Assembly: GCA_021613535.1 (NCBI GenBank)
Contig: CP075492.1
Location: forward strand, 18,476,001 to 18,540,000
From: Adineta vaga
Lineage: Eukaryota; Rotifera
Reading direction: 5' to 3'
Length of the DNA stretch: 64,000 nt
Of the stretch, positions 10,831 through 23,706 are shown piece by piece (within the stretch, counting starts at the first letter, position 1; each line of letters opens with the position of its first letter). A program made the position numbers and the translations under genes. The notes beneath the pieces are model-generated. The model saw nothing but the letters and a program-made list of their open reading frames with translations, did not search any database and was not told where the DNA came from.

Positions 10831-10992
10831 TCAAGATGATGATTTCAAATTAACCTTCACTAATCTGTTTTTGACCTTTGACCCTGACACAAATTTACAA
10901 ACAAACAAACAATTTTTTTTCATAAGACCCTCCCTGCAGTCGAGCGAATACTGTTACAAACTGTAGTATCTAATAATGAAACAAATAACGCG

Positions 10993-11047
10993 CAAGGGTG
11001 TGGGTGTGGGTGTGGTTGTGAGACTAAGGAGTACACGCACCCTCCAA
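10993..11047. repeat. telomere-like hairpin T2
   Basis: AAGGGTGTGGGTGTGGGTG is paired with CACGCACCCTCCAA about 15 bp further on. This is one of the longest uninterrupted TGTGGG-type runs in the window. Confidence 0.7.
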
Positions 11048-11393
11048 ATTCGCTTTCAAAATGTTTTATGTGCCACCTGTAGATAATGAAGAGAGAAAAC
11101 GTAACATGTCATTTATGTATTGAGTATCCGCTGTCTGTCTACATCTAACAATCGGAGAAGTGAAATTACTACATAGACATCTGTCGCGCTCAGTTTGTAT
11201 GTATGATTATGAAGAAAAAGCTGGTTACTCACGTCGGAGCGTAACAGTTTTTAGCAAAAGGATTTAATCAATTAATTAATTTGTTTCTCTCTACTTCCCA
11301 ACAAGGAAAGCACACGAACGAACGATAAATAATGAATGTCAATCACTGACAAAAGCACAATGGACAAGAAATGAGACAAAGTTCAAGAGTAAA

Positions 11394-13356
11394 TCATTGG
11401 CATGTATTTAAGAAGATGCCGATACTTGAGCCACGATCGTTAGCTAGAGTAATATCTTGTCGACTATCATCGTCTAAATCACTAATGAGCGTAAATAAAG
11501 TAGTTGCATCAGAAGACAAAGTGATTGGATTTTGAAAATTGCCTTGACCATCACCGACATAAATGACAAAATTGTGATCTCGTGAGTTGGTGAAAATGAG
11601 ATCTAAGTTACTATCGCCATTGAGATCTCCAACAAAAATGTAATATGGCGTGATAATTAGTGTATACTCCACTCTTCGAAAAGTTGCATTACCATTTCCA
11701 AAAAAAATACTCAGCCATGGACCAGATCGATAGATGATAACAAGGTCCACAAGATCGTCATTGTCAAAGTCGCCACCAATCATTTCTGATGGTAACTGAT
11801 TTGTGGGTAGTGAATTTAACGTCTGAAAACTTCCATTACCAAATCCAAGAAATAGACTCATTGTGTAGCTGTTGCCATTATTAGCGGCTAAATCTAAATG
11901 ACCATCTGCATTGAAATCAGCCACAACTACTCTTCGTGGATACGAATCCGTTGAGAACGTTACTTGCGCTTGAAAGGTACCGTTTCCATAGCCCAACAAC
12001 AAACCGATGTTGTCGTCAAGAGAGTTCACAACAACTATATCAGGATATGTGTCACCGTTTACATCCGCAACTTCTACCATGGTAGGATCTGAACCAACCG
12101 GCAAGCTTTTTCCTCTAACGAAACTTCCATTGCCAAGACCGAATAGCAAATCTAAATAACCATTTGTACGAACCACCAGCAGATCTAAGATCTTGTCGTC
12201 ATTCCAATCATATGTAATGATGTCTTGAGGAGCTATGATAGACGAAATAGTCATTCGCTCTGTAAAGCTTCCGTTCCCATAACCAAAGAAAATGCTAATA
12301 GTATTATCATACTGATTGATGACGGCCAGATCTGCTCTTCTATCTGTGTTAAAATCACCTGCGACAATTGCTTTCACCCATGTATCGGTTTGATATGAAA
12401 CAGGTTGAGCGAATGATAATGATTGACATCTGACATCTAAATAACAGAAGATAAACCAACACTAGTTCTTATCTAAAAAGTTCACTCGATGTTGTTTACA
12501 TGGTAAAGAAGAATTGACTGAGAGTGATGACTTAGTGGACATTCATATACATGTACGTATCTATCGGAAGAAGTCTTGAGGAAAAGATCCCTTATATAGA
12601 AATAATATTCCATAACATCCGGTGTTACTGAAGAAATAGTGTTTGGAAGGTAACATGAAAACTTTCTAAAAGATCAATTTAATTTTTGGGTATAATTAAA
12701 CTCAAATTTGGTAAAGAGCAAGACTTATTCTGAGATCTATGTATTGAACTATCACTCAGTCACTACATCTAGTTGAATATCACCTGTTCACATATTTATA
12801 TTGGTGATACAAATCAATGAATGGGTAATATCGAACAACTGTTGTAATTAAAAAATATACTTACGCGGTAAAGTCATTGTGGATGTAATCGCTGCTGTCG
12901 TTGATGCTGATGTTCGCTTGTTACTTGAATTGGATATTATAATACCTAAAATTGTCGTTCATCAAATGATCTGATGGATATACTATGATCCTTAAACGAG
13001 TTTTCCGATCAAAGCATGTTCATAACCTCATAGATTTTAAATAGAATCCAACGTTGGAATAGGAATGCTGAATGAGAAACACACAAAAATCAGAATTCTT
13101 TTTCCTAACACTCAAATCAATCTAAATCTGTTTGACAGTTCTATGATCTGAGCAGTGTATTAGCACCCAATCAAACAATGTGCAGCAACGACAAGTGCGG
13201 TATGAAGAATGAGAAGAATAATACTGAAACTGTACCTGTTGTTGGTGATGTAGTCTTATTACGAGTTATCAGCACTGATACCAAAATAATGACAATCACG
13301 ACAGCAATACCAAAAACAATCGATAGAATAACCAACAAATTCCTTTTTCTTGTCAT
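11394..13356 (-). CDS. FG-GAP/VCBS-repeat type II membrane protein (3 exons)
   Basis: Exons 13356-13236, 12945-12865 and 12436-11394 join in phase 1 each time and give 414 residues. After MTRKRN comes one strong transmembrane helix (about 8-30), then a Ser/Thr-rich linker (exon 2). A cysteine follows, then about seven FG-GAP/VCBS-type repeats with Ca-binding-like loops such as DFNTDRRADLAV, DVNGDTYPDIVV, DFNADGHLDLA and DLNGDSNLDLIF. Each repeat contains a GxGNGSF-type turn. These repeats build an extracellular beta-propeller as in integrin alpha chains. The N-terminal anchor predicts a type II surface protein, probably in adhesion or matrix binding; the ligand cannot be told from sequence. 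The architecture is common in bdelloid genomes. All repeats look intact. Confidence 0.85.
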
Positions 13357-15587
13357 GTCTCTACTTGAAATACAAAGGCAGTAGTGGCGTAACCAGGATT
13401 CTATGGTGTATTGGATCTCTGCTTTAGAGCTTGGGTCCCAGTTGAAACTTATGCAGCATGATCATGGTCACAAATGATGAGTTTCTATCAACTGATTTCT
13501 AGGATCGAAATTTGCTAAAAAATTAGCATTTTCCTGCGCCCTACCAGAAAATATTCAATACTGTTAATAGTGTCTCCTTTTTGAGAATGCCACAGGAAGC
13601 TACAAAAAAATTAATCGACAGATTTCAAATTTCATGTTAATATGCATATTAACATGAAATTTCGAAATCTGTCGATCCCTGGCAACGTTCCATGATAACA
13701 TTGAATAATAACAGACATAATAACGATATTAGACAAAATCATCTGTTGAACAAACCTAATTACATAAAAAAGCACAATTAATAACTGATCTTGAAGATCT
13801 CAATTCATGATGTAACTTGATATAACTGAGACAAACTCTAATATCAGTTACCTCACTACTTCAGTGTAACTGATATGCAATTGAATTTGGTCTGAGTAAT
13901 AAACACTTTCTAGGCACAGTCGTTGAAGTACCGGGTACACTGGTGTGATTTGGGTCGAGGTATAGTACTAACATGTAGCATTATGAGTTAACAAAATATA
14001 TTATTTGCAAAATGTTTTGGATATTTCTCTAGAGTGAAACCTTAAGAGATAGGCGTGAAGGCGAGAAGAAGACTATCCCTTACATTCTCAAGATTGTCGC
14101 TCTCAAATCTTTGAAAAACTAAAACACTTGTTTTTAATCTTTTCGAGGCACCATTTCTACGCTTTTTGGCGACTAACAGATGCTTTCGTCTGCATATTCT
14201 GAAGAGGTGGCAAACGAACATATGAAGGGATGCGAGTTACACATAGAAGATGTAAAAAATAAAAATGATACTGGAAGAAGAGGTGAGAGAGAACTATTTA
14301 TTATAGACAAGAAAAAACGAGAGATTGAGAGAAAATAGTTACCGATAGGATACAACAGGAGAGAGAAATTAGAGAATATAGCGAGAATACAACGAGAAAG
14401 TGACGCATACAATCAGAAGAGAGAATGACAATATCGAGAAATGGAGAAAATTATTGATAAAGCGTATTCTAAATTGTCGACAAGCAGAAATATATATAAC
14501 GTATCTCATGCTCAGCAATAGCCATAGATACTGAACTGTATAACGACTAATAAAAGAAAATCAACAGAACGCCAAAGGAAGAACTAGATGAAGAGCATTA
14601 CATGGGCGCATGATTAAATACTATTGTCTTCTTGTTCGATAACTTCGCTCTAAATACCATCATTCTGTAGAGGATTCAATTCTACATTCAGAAAAATTTT
14701 AAAAGCGAATATCGACAGAAAAAATTCGAGTTCTATACTAATTTTTATGACATGGGTACAGACAATTTATTTATTTTTCACAACTGAACAGACTCCAGTA
14801 ACTGAGACCGCTGTAGCAGATGTGTTATGTAAACAATTGTGTTCCAGAGAAACCTACTTTCAAGATAACGATGCATATTGTTAAGTAACTAAGCAACAGG
14901 ATCGTTTGAGCAGATAACTATCTAATCTTAGAAAGAAAAACAAACATGGGACATTTCTAATGTGTATAGTTCCGATAAAAGAATATTTTAGAGGACATTT
15001 TGTTTACAGTTTAATAAGTAGATAAGAGTTATACACATTGATTTTAGATAACATCAAGGTTCAGATTGTCAAGACGAGATCATCTTATTAGTCTATTCAT
15101 TGAAGTTTATATATGTAGCAAAAATAGGACTGAGATTCATGAGTGGTTGCAACATCGTCTATTATCATTCTATGATGAATAGTTCGTTGAAATATTCATT
15201 TGAAATTTTCTTCTCTTTACACTTTAGTTTATTGCTTCATGATATTAAGAAAATAGTTGAAAAAAGAACGAGGAAATGTTTACAAACAAAATATATAATT
15301 GTTTCCTCTGTTACATCCATATTTTCGAGTGAGGCAGTAAAGCATATTAACAATTGAAGAGATATGACAATATCTCTGAAGTTTTTCTCTTCTTAAAATA
15401 ATTGAAAGAAAAACTATTGTTGCAGATATCCGAACTATTATGATTGACGTAGTTAAATATTCTACTCAGTTGCCCTTGAAATATTTTCAGAAAAATGTTG
15501 TTGTTATGTATGATAAAGTAACTAAGAATATTTTTACCGTATATCTGCAAGAACTAAAACATATCGTCTAACAATTAATCGAGAAAG
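13357..15587. other. intergenic stretch with one long palindrome
   Basis: No gene was recognised. Open frames near 14173-14412 and 15100-15550 lack family similarity, and 15359-15570 is AT-rich upstream sequence of the next gene. The palindrome at 13614-13676 is listed separately. Confidence 0.5.
13614..13676. repeat. 63-bp near-perfect palindrome
   Basis: ATCGACAGATTTC... and its complement ...GAAATCTGTCGAT face each other around ATATGCATAT with only about one base out of register, so there is almost no loop. Confidence 0.85.
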
Positions 15588-18500
15588 TTGTTAGAAAGAA
15601 TGACCAATATTTGGCTAACCATTTCAAATTTATTTCAAAGAATAAAGACATGGATTGTCACATTGAATTTGTTCGATACACGAGTAACAGATGAACGAAC
15701 AATCAAAGTGGAAAAATGGTCGACTCGAGTCTATTTAATTTTACTTTTCGCCATCTTGATTACTCTTACAACATACACAGGCGTTAGTGATGAAATTACG
15801 ACTATGACTGTTCCAACACCTACGTTGAAAACATTTCTTGACTTATTCCATTCGAAGCATGCCAGTACTTTAAAATGTCCTTGTTCGTTGATTACTATCA
15901 ATCATGGAGATTTCGTTCAAGTCAATTATACTTTACATCCAATATGTTCAAGTGAATTTGTTACAAATCGAACATTCCGAAAGTTACTTTTCGATACCGG
16001 TTTTGGCCAGCGAACTGATTATCAAAGAATATGGCCAATGGAAATACGCAAAAGTTTAACACCTTATCTCTCACTACTTAGTTCAGCGTGTCACTTAACA
16101 ACAATAACACTTGCTGATACCAAAGCAAAGTTTGACAGTCAACCATTGATCATCTCCGAAGTGTTATCTCCTGACGTGTTTGATTCGCAAGTTTTAATTA
16201 TTCTCAATCGAATGAGAGATCAAGCTCCTGTCTCATTCCTACGCTCATTAGACACTATCCAATCAATCGCATCCAGTAATCAAATCATTTCTGGTTGGGC
16301 AACAAATTATCTGTACAATCTCAACGATCTACAATACTATTCGGTTTCCTATTCGTTTGCATCTTCAATTCATTCGTGGTGTGATTGTCTATCAGCACAG
16401 AAATGTCCAGTACCCATGGGTTTTTATAATTATTCTACTTGGGATACCAATGGTTATTATAATTTAACGGAGCTAAAGCCTAATTTGACCATTACAGGTT
16501 TCTTCTCGGATTGTTTACCAGTAGATGGAGCCTTGGTTTCTTCACTTGCTTGTTTCTACAATCACTCATGTGTGAAAAGTCTTGAAGAGATATTTAATCT
16601 TACAATGCCAGTTCCATTGAATGCATCACAGTTGCATTCCAATGAGATAAATGATACTATTCAAACTCTTCTCAGTCGGCTATTGGTGGACAAATGGGAA
16701 AATCAATCATCATATTCGGATTTTTTTCAACACTGTGGTCCAACACATTGCTCGTATTTATTGACATATCATCATGGGTTTCTGTTTATCTTAAATAAAA
16801 TTCTGGGTATTGTTGGAGGTCTTATTGTGACACTTCGAATCCTTATTCCCTTTATATTGAAACACCTGATCAATTGGTTCAGAAATCACTATTTGAACAA
16901 AGCAACTCACTGTCAATGTTCTTTACAAATACTCAGTGAATTTATTCGACAAAAGATGTTTTCTCTGTGGAAAGTATTAGCTGAACTGAATTTATTCAAG
17001 GACGATTCTGCTCATGATGCTAGCATCATACGCTCCAAACGGATTGCTACTCGTGTGTATCTTCTTCTGCTGGCTATAAGTTGTGTCATCTTAATTACTT
17101 ATAATAGTCTCGATTCTCAAATTCATACGGTGACAATTGACCATCCATCTTTAATTGTTTATGAAGATTTATATGCAAAATTTTCAAGTACTCTAACATG
17201 CTCATGCTCTCAAATCTCCGTATCCAACGAACAGTTTCTGAATATTACCTACATTTTACATCCAATTTGTTCAAGCGATATTCTTTTCCTTAATTGGACA
17301 ACACAAAAAAATGACGGAAAAACAATTGTGAAATACGATAATGCTGATTTTCGTAGTGGAGTAGGAGCATATTTTCGTTTGATCGATAAGCTTTGTTCAT
17401 TATGTCGAACAACAATCGAAAAATCTTTGGAATCATTTTATTTTGACGAATTTATCAACAATCATCTAATAGATCGAATCTCATTTGAAGCTCAATCAAT
17501 ATTACGCGTGAATACGTTCGTTGATACAACAACGGCTGATTTCTTTACTACTATTAATATTGTTCGTCAAATGACGTATGGAAACCACATGTTAGTGGCC
17601 TCGATGTTAAACGCTCTAGTTCGTGTTAACGGAGACGTCAGCTTGAAAACAGATATAAATGATGTATTTATACTCGGTGACGATTGTCGATGTTGCAGTT
17701 CGTCTAGTTGTGTTGGTCAACAGTATTTGAAAATTGATGTTTTCGATTATCAACGCATTTGGAATATTCCTGGACTTCTCACGGGTTGTTCAGAACTTGA
17801 GAGCGTCTTACGATCGACATTGGAATGCTGGTTTGAGAAAGACTGTCTCAATCAAGTTATTTATCTTATTCTGAATACAAATATGACTGAAGCAAATATT
17901 CTACCACTTGCTATTCCGAACGCAAATTTCACTATGAGGTTTTCGCGAGATACACCATTTGAAACTTTACTTAATGATATGCTGGTCAGTGTGTGGGAAA
18001 ATACAAGTTCGTATCATTCATTCTACTCTGCATGTTTGCCGGCTAGTTGTACTTATTCCTACATTGGAAAAAATACCGGCTTATATATCTTTCTCACGAC
18101 ATTAGGTTTACTCGGTGGATTATCAAAAGTACTTCGATTTCTTGTTCCGATTTTAGTCAAAAACATCATGAAATACGTTGGAAAAGGAACTTATGATCAA
18201 TCTTCTTCAAGAACCTCCGGTAAGCGTTTTTCCTTCATTATCATTTGAAACATTGCATAAGTCCGAAAGTTCGTTCGTTTGTCTTGAGGATCTTTTCTTA
18301 CATGAGCCTAGATGATTGTTTGACTTTGGCATGAATGATGCCGATGACCTATGCGCCACTAGCCATTTCCTACAGAAAGCTGTTTTGTACAGAGAACAGC
18401 ACTTGAATATACCATTTTTTGTACTATATTCATACTAAGGCAGATTATCAACGGTATTTTATTAATCATTTAGAAAGCATTTCAATCGTCGATCGCTTGA

Positions 18501-19816
18501 AACTGATTTGTCGAACAATTCCAAATTCGATTATTTCACTTAATTTGTTCGAAACACCGTCAAGTAATGTTAATACATCCCGTTTCGAACTTATCACAAC
18601 GAGATTATACCTCGGTTTACTTCTTGGAAGTCTTAGTTTATTTTCCATTTACATAGTATTCAAACAACAAACCTATGCTATTACAGTTGAACATCCGTCA
18701 ATATCGACCTATGAAAATCTAGAGAAACTTTACTCTGCAACAATTTACTGTCCTTGCTCTTTTGTAACGATTAAGTACAAAGAATTTTTAATTGTCGAAT
18801 CCACACTCCATCCGATATGTGAAAGTGATTTTATAGGCGATTACTGGATTGGTACTTTACGATTGAATGTACAGAACTATTATACTTCTCTACCTGAAGG
18901 CTTACCTGATGATTTTCTATATCGATCTACGGGTTTCTTTGAAATTTTGAAGATGCTATGTGACCTAAGTAGCGATACAGTTGCCGATGAAATCAAGAGA
19001 TTCTCCAGGAATGATTTTGTAACTGCACAGCCATTGTCTCGTGCTGAATTCATGCTACAAACCCACACTCTTCTATCAACTTTCGAATCTTCGGTGTCAT
19101 CCATATTCATGCAATCACTTCAATTGATGCGTGAAACAAATCAAGCTAATGGTTTTCTCAATTCATACTTGACAAATTGGTATTATCCTTCATACATTGA
19201 ATGGCACCAGCTACAAACTTCGAGTGATTCTCCACTTGCAAGACAGTATGGAAATTGTTCATGTGCTGTATCTAGTGATTGTATGACGATTGCCTCTCTT
19301 CACTTTGTTAATGCTCAAGGTGTAGACAGCGTCATGTATCCGAATGGTTTTGTTATGGGATGTGATGCTCTTGAATCTCTTCTTCACACATCTTTTATGT
19401 GCTTATTCGATCAAGATTGTCTTAATTCTTTGTGTGATGCACTCCATAAGGGTAGCGGAAACTACTGGAGGAACCGATGTCCTGTAACTGTGTTGGATGC
19501 TTTGTCTACATTATATCCATTAAACGAAAGTGCTGAAGTAATTCTTACTCGAATGATGGTTGACCAATGGATAAATAAATCAACATATACATCATTCTAT
19601 GATGGTTGTGCACCAACCTATTGTACTTATTTCTATACGACTCGATCGACTTTCATTTATAAAGTCACAATTGTCATTGGATTTTATGGTGGAATCAATG
19701 TTAGTCTTCGATTTCTGCTTCCGATCGGCGTGAAAATATTTCTTTGCATACTTGCTTATATCACGAACTATCGCCATCACCGATCTCAAGTTCAACCGAT
19801 GCCAAGAGAAACCTAA
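15588..19816 (+). CDS. three-module, six-TM protein with large cysteine-rich ectodomains (2 exons)
   Basis: Exon 1 15588-18219 and exon 2 18444-19816 join in phase 1 (donor GGTAAGCG, acceptor AAGGCAG) and give 1334 residues. The protein is three tandem copies of one ~430-residue module. Each has a short cytosolic start (SLNLFET or TLNLFDT), TM1 (about 45-65, 490-510, 930-950), a ~340-residue ectodomain, and TM2 (about 405-430, 835-860, 1280-1305). Each ectodomain opens with C-[PS]-C-S (CPCSLI, CSCSQI, CPCSFV) and LHPICSS/LHPICES, contains a CxC cluster, and ends in FYxxCxPxxCxY before a GxxGG...LR TM2. Two TMs with a big disulfide-rich ectodomain is the topology of DEG/ENaC and P2X subunits, and GxxGG recalls the ENaC TM2 region, but no diagnostic motif proves it. 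The family is unknown to me beyond being widespread in bdelloids. Confidence 0.8.
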
Positions 19817-20757
19817 CCCTACTGTTGGTCCTTATGAACACGAATTCTTTTTCTGCCAACCAATGACTGTTGTTGCTCAGAAAACTATTTTGCTGATTAG
19901 TTAGGCTTTTACTTCATCAAATAAATCGTTTCAAACAAAGAAGGTCTTTTATCTTCGACATGCATTATTTCACGACAGTCCTCGGTAAAACGAAGAAATG
20001 ATCTTCAGCATCACTGTGGCAAGAGAACATTTCCAGGTGTTAATGCGATTTTTATCCGAGGATGTTACCATTTGATAGAGGACAATAAGTTATGATCTTG
20101 AGGGTGTAGGCGTGATGTGAGTGGGTGTGGATGCGGGTGATGAAACAGAAGATACCCACCAGAGATGTCCATGACGGCGTAGCAGCGGCAGCTTAAAAAA
20201 AAGAGAAATTAAAAAGCTCATGAATTTACACAAAATTTTCGTTTTAAAGAATGCAAAACAGTAAAACTCGATTAGTTTCATCGTTTAAAGATGACATTTT
20301 TTATTATCGTCGCGGCGCGGCAGATGTTCAGCCGCGATGGACATCTCTGGTACCCACACCCTCGACTACTGATTACCAAAGCAATTGTAGTCCATTAATT
20401 GCACAGTTGAATGTACATAATAAAGACATACACATGTTGTTCATAGAATCCGAGGATTTTAATAGATGTCGAAACTTCAAAGAACGATACTCCGCCGAAT
20501 CTTTTGTCGATACTCGGAAGGGAAGACAGATGCTCTTATAAGTGTTTACGTGGTGTTGAAAGCAAAAATTCCGATTCCTATAAAAACTATTAATGTTCTG
20601 AGAAAATCTCGGATTAGTTACTTGATTTTAGTCTAGTTTTTCACCCTATTTAGTGAAGATTGGGCAAATAGTGAATAGAATGAGTTTATTGAAAAGACAA
20701 AAAGCAAATAGTCAAGTATCATACAATGAAAGCAATGTGAAAAGAGAAATCCCGTAA
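19817..20757. other. intergenic stretch with foldback T3
   Basis: Between the three-module gene (ending in TAA) and the convergent NHL gene. Apart from the telomere-like foldback at 20098-20366 nothing is recognised; the frame at 20251-20541 appears to be chance. Confidence 0.5.
20098..20366. repeat. telomere-like foldback T3 (~270 bp)
   Basis: The outer ends are TTGAGGGTGTAGG and CCCACACCCTCGAC. Inside, CCAGAGATGTCCATGACGGC (about 20158) pairs with GCCGCGATGGACATCTCTGG (about 20331), so the unit folds into a long stem with an AT-rich loop that includes part of 20190-20310. Confidence 0.65.
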
Positions 20758-23706
20758 TCAGGAACTGGAATTTAGCTGTGAGTTAAGATAATCATGGAGT
20801 AGAAGATCATCAAGAGCCACTGAGGATAAACATCCATACACGCCAATGATACTTGCATTGTTGTACTTGTCATTGTTTCTACAGTGAACGTCATCGATGA
20901 ATTCGATACGTGTACTAAGATAAAGTAAAATATAATAGATACACAACTTCTGTAACAAATAACAACAGCACAAAGGATCTTGTCTTTTATGAACGAAGTA
21001 TTTATTCGACAATGATACTGTTACCAAGGGAGAAAATATCGATATGTTGGACTTTTTTTAGAATGCATTCGATCTTAGTTTTAGATTTAAAACGAGTTAC
21101 TTACTTGAATGTGATGTTCGAGCAGTTGTTGATAACAGAACTAAAAACAGAGAAATGATTGATTGCTCATCGATTATCATTTCTTACTTGTAGTTGGCAC
21201 TGTCGTTGTTGTTGTGTTTACTATCGGTGCCACTAAAAGATCATATGAATTATCAGATATGTCAATACTCGGTCAAGCAACGTTTATTCTCATTAGTTCA
21301 ATTGCAATGAATACATTAGAGAAATGAGACTTACAACAAGAAACATCGAATCTTTGAATACGATTATTCCTATAATCAACAATGACCAATGCTCCATTCG
21401 AATCGAATTTATTACGATATGGATAATTCAACTGACTAGGTAATGTTCCATACGATGATCCACCGCCAACGATCATTCCAGATATTGCTCCAATTATCCA
21501 TCGCAGAACACGATTGTTGTTACTATCAGTGATGTAGAGATATCCATTTTGATCCATGATCACTGCTGTTGGTGTATCCAATTGATTGAGTCCATTACCA
21601 TATACTCTTGTCTGTCCAGCCACTGTTGTTCCATTCATCGCAGCTGGAAGCCACATCTGAATGCGATGGTTGTATGTATCTGCAACATACAATGTGTTCG
21701 AAGCACTTGTATCAACATATAATCCACATGGGTAATAAAACTGATATGACAACGATCCAAAACTTCCACAAACAACAGCACCTTTGGTTGGCGAATCCCA
21801 TCGAACTATACGATGATTAACTGTATCAGCTATCCAAATGACTGATGTGTTCGATCCGATGAATATGTCATAGGGATATCTGAGGTGGTTGGCATCAGCA
21901 CCAGTTCCATTTCCGCCTGCAACAACTGTTCCACTTACATCGCCAGGTGCATACTTCACTACACGATGATTATCACAATCAACTATGTAGATATTACCAC
22001 TTGCATCAACACGAATCGCTTGCACTAGGAATAAGTACCAAAATGACAAGAACTAGTTATCGATCACTAAAGACAGCACTTACTGTCTCCGAACTGATTG
22101 AGCATTGATCCATAGCTTCCATTGACTACAGTAATTCCAATCGTCGAGTTAGGTAGAAAAAGCAGTACACGATAGTTACTCGAGTCTAACACATATAGAG
22201 CATTGTTCTGGTCGAGAAATACATCCTGAGGATAATTAAGAGTTGTTGATGTGTAGCCAGACAGTCCGATGGGTGAGCCAGCAATTGTGCTTGCATTCGA
22301 TGACCACCTTGTCATCGAACAGCTTCCATTAGAGGAATGTGCTAAACAGTGAAGCAAGAGAAAAGAGGGTTAAATGTGATCTTTTATTAGGAAAATTTTC
22401 AGTGCGAGATGATTACTGCAATTGTTGAACTCGGCACTCCATTCATTTTTTCGTCTGTCACATTAGCTGATAAAAGTCGGGAGATCTACAAGTCTTACTT
22501 GTTGTTGTGTCTGGTAACGGTGTGGTAGTGGAAGTATTAGACGTTGCGGCTAAAACAAACGATATTAGAAAATGGCTTTATAAAAGTTCAATTTACCACA
22601 AGACATGAGAAATTTTTGAATTCGATTGTTGTATGTATCGACAACATATAATGAGCCACTCGAGTCAAAATTCAGACTCATCGGATAGTAAAGCTGGTTA
22701 GATTGCACTCCTGATACTGTGTCACCTGCTACGATCACACCTGCACTAGCTCCAATCCTCCATCGTACAATTCGATGATTGTTTCTATCGACGATGTGCA
22801 TATTTTGATTATTATCGACCATCACTGCTGTCGGATACCACAACTGATTGAGGCCATTGCCATAGTAACTTGTAATACCAGCCACTGTTGTCCCGTGCGT
22901 CGCTTCTGTTTGCCACATCTGGATGCGATGATTGTATGTATCTGCTACATAAAGTGTGTTTGAATCACTTGTGTCAACAAATACACCAGATGGATACTGA
23001 AACTGATCATCATTAGATCCGTAACTGCCACATACCACCATGCTTGTCATCGGTGAAGACCATTTAACAATACGATGATTATTTTTATCTGCAATCCAAA
23101 TGATTCTAGTGCTCCAATCGATGAACATTCCAGCGGAAGCATTCAGTTGATTGGTATTGTTGCCAATACCATTGCCACCAGCGACAACTGCGCCCGAAGA
23201 ACTTTCCGGTGACCATTTAGTGACACGTCCATTGCTACTACCATCAAGTATATAGATACTTCCATTGCCATCGATATTGATGGCTCTCACTAGAACAGAG
23301 ATGATGTCGACGCGATATCATTCAGACAACGCTAAACCTACTGCTAACGAACTGATTAAGTGCAGTGCCATAACTACCATTGATCACTGTTGTAACTATA
23401 GTTGAATTTGACAGAAGATATTGTACACGATAATTGCCTGAATCTAACACATATATACTGGTGTTCTTGTCGATGTAGATATCAAATGGTCCATTCAATG
23501 ATGACGAGTCAAATCCTGATATACCGGTTTTGAGTCCAACTACTGTAGTTGCACTTCTTTGCCATGTCGCTGTTGGACATAGAGTTAGTGCCAAAGACGT
23601 TTCAGCTGAGAATCTAAATGAAGAAATTATAGTCATACAATTATTTTCTCACGTGCATACTAGTTTACATCAATGAAGACAGAATCGTCAACCAAAATTG
23701 TTTCAT
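20758..23706 (-). CDS. secreted NHL-repeat (beta-propeller) protein, about 9 exons
   Basis: Exons 23706-23669, 23613-23342, 23289-22597, 22549-22499, 22341-22084, 22024-21335, 21232-21188 and 21140-21105 all join with GT..AG in consistent phase. A last exon 21015-20758 is plausible but uncertain. Exon 1 plus the start of exon 2 gives a signal peptide (MKQFWLTILSSL...). Then an exon pair encodes NHL repeats (IYVLDSGNYRV, IWIADKNNHRIVKW, LYVADTYNHRIQMW, LYVVDTYNNRIQKF). A 51-bp Thr-rich linker exon follows, then a second exon pair of the same kind and two more Thr-rich linker exons. Apart from the first, all introns are phase 1, so the cassette can duplicate or be skipped without frame loss. 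The product is probably two six-bladed propellers on mucin-like stalks, extracellular; the ligand is unknown. The C-terminal exon is weakly hydrophobic. Confidence 0.85.

Noticed and set aside
14173-15550. Three short frames (14173-14412, 15100-15357, 15347-15550)
   Set aside because: Low complexity or no recognisable feature; no splice sites link them to a gene.
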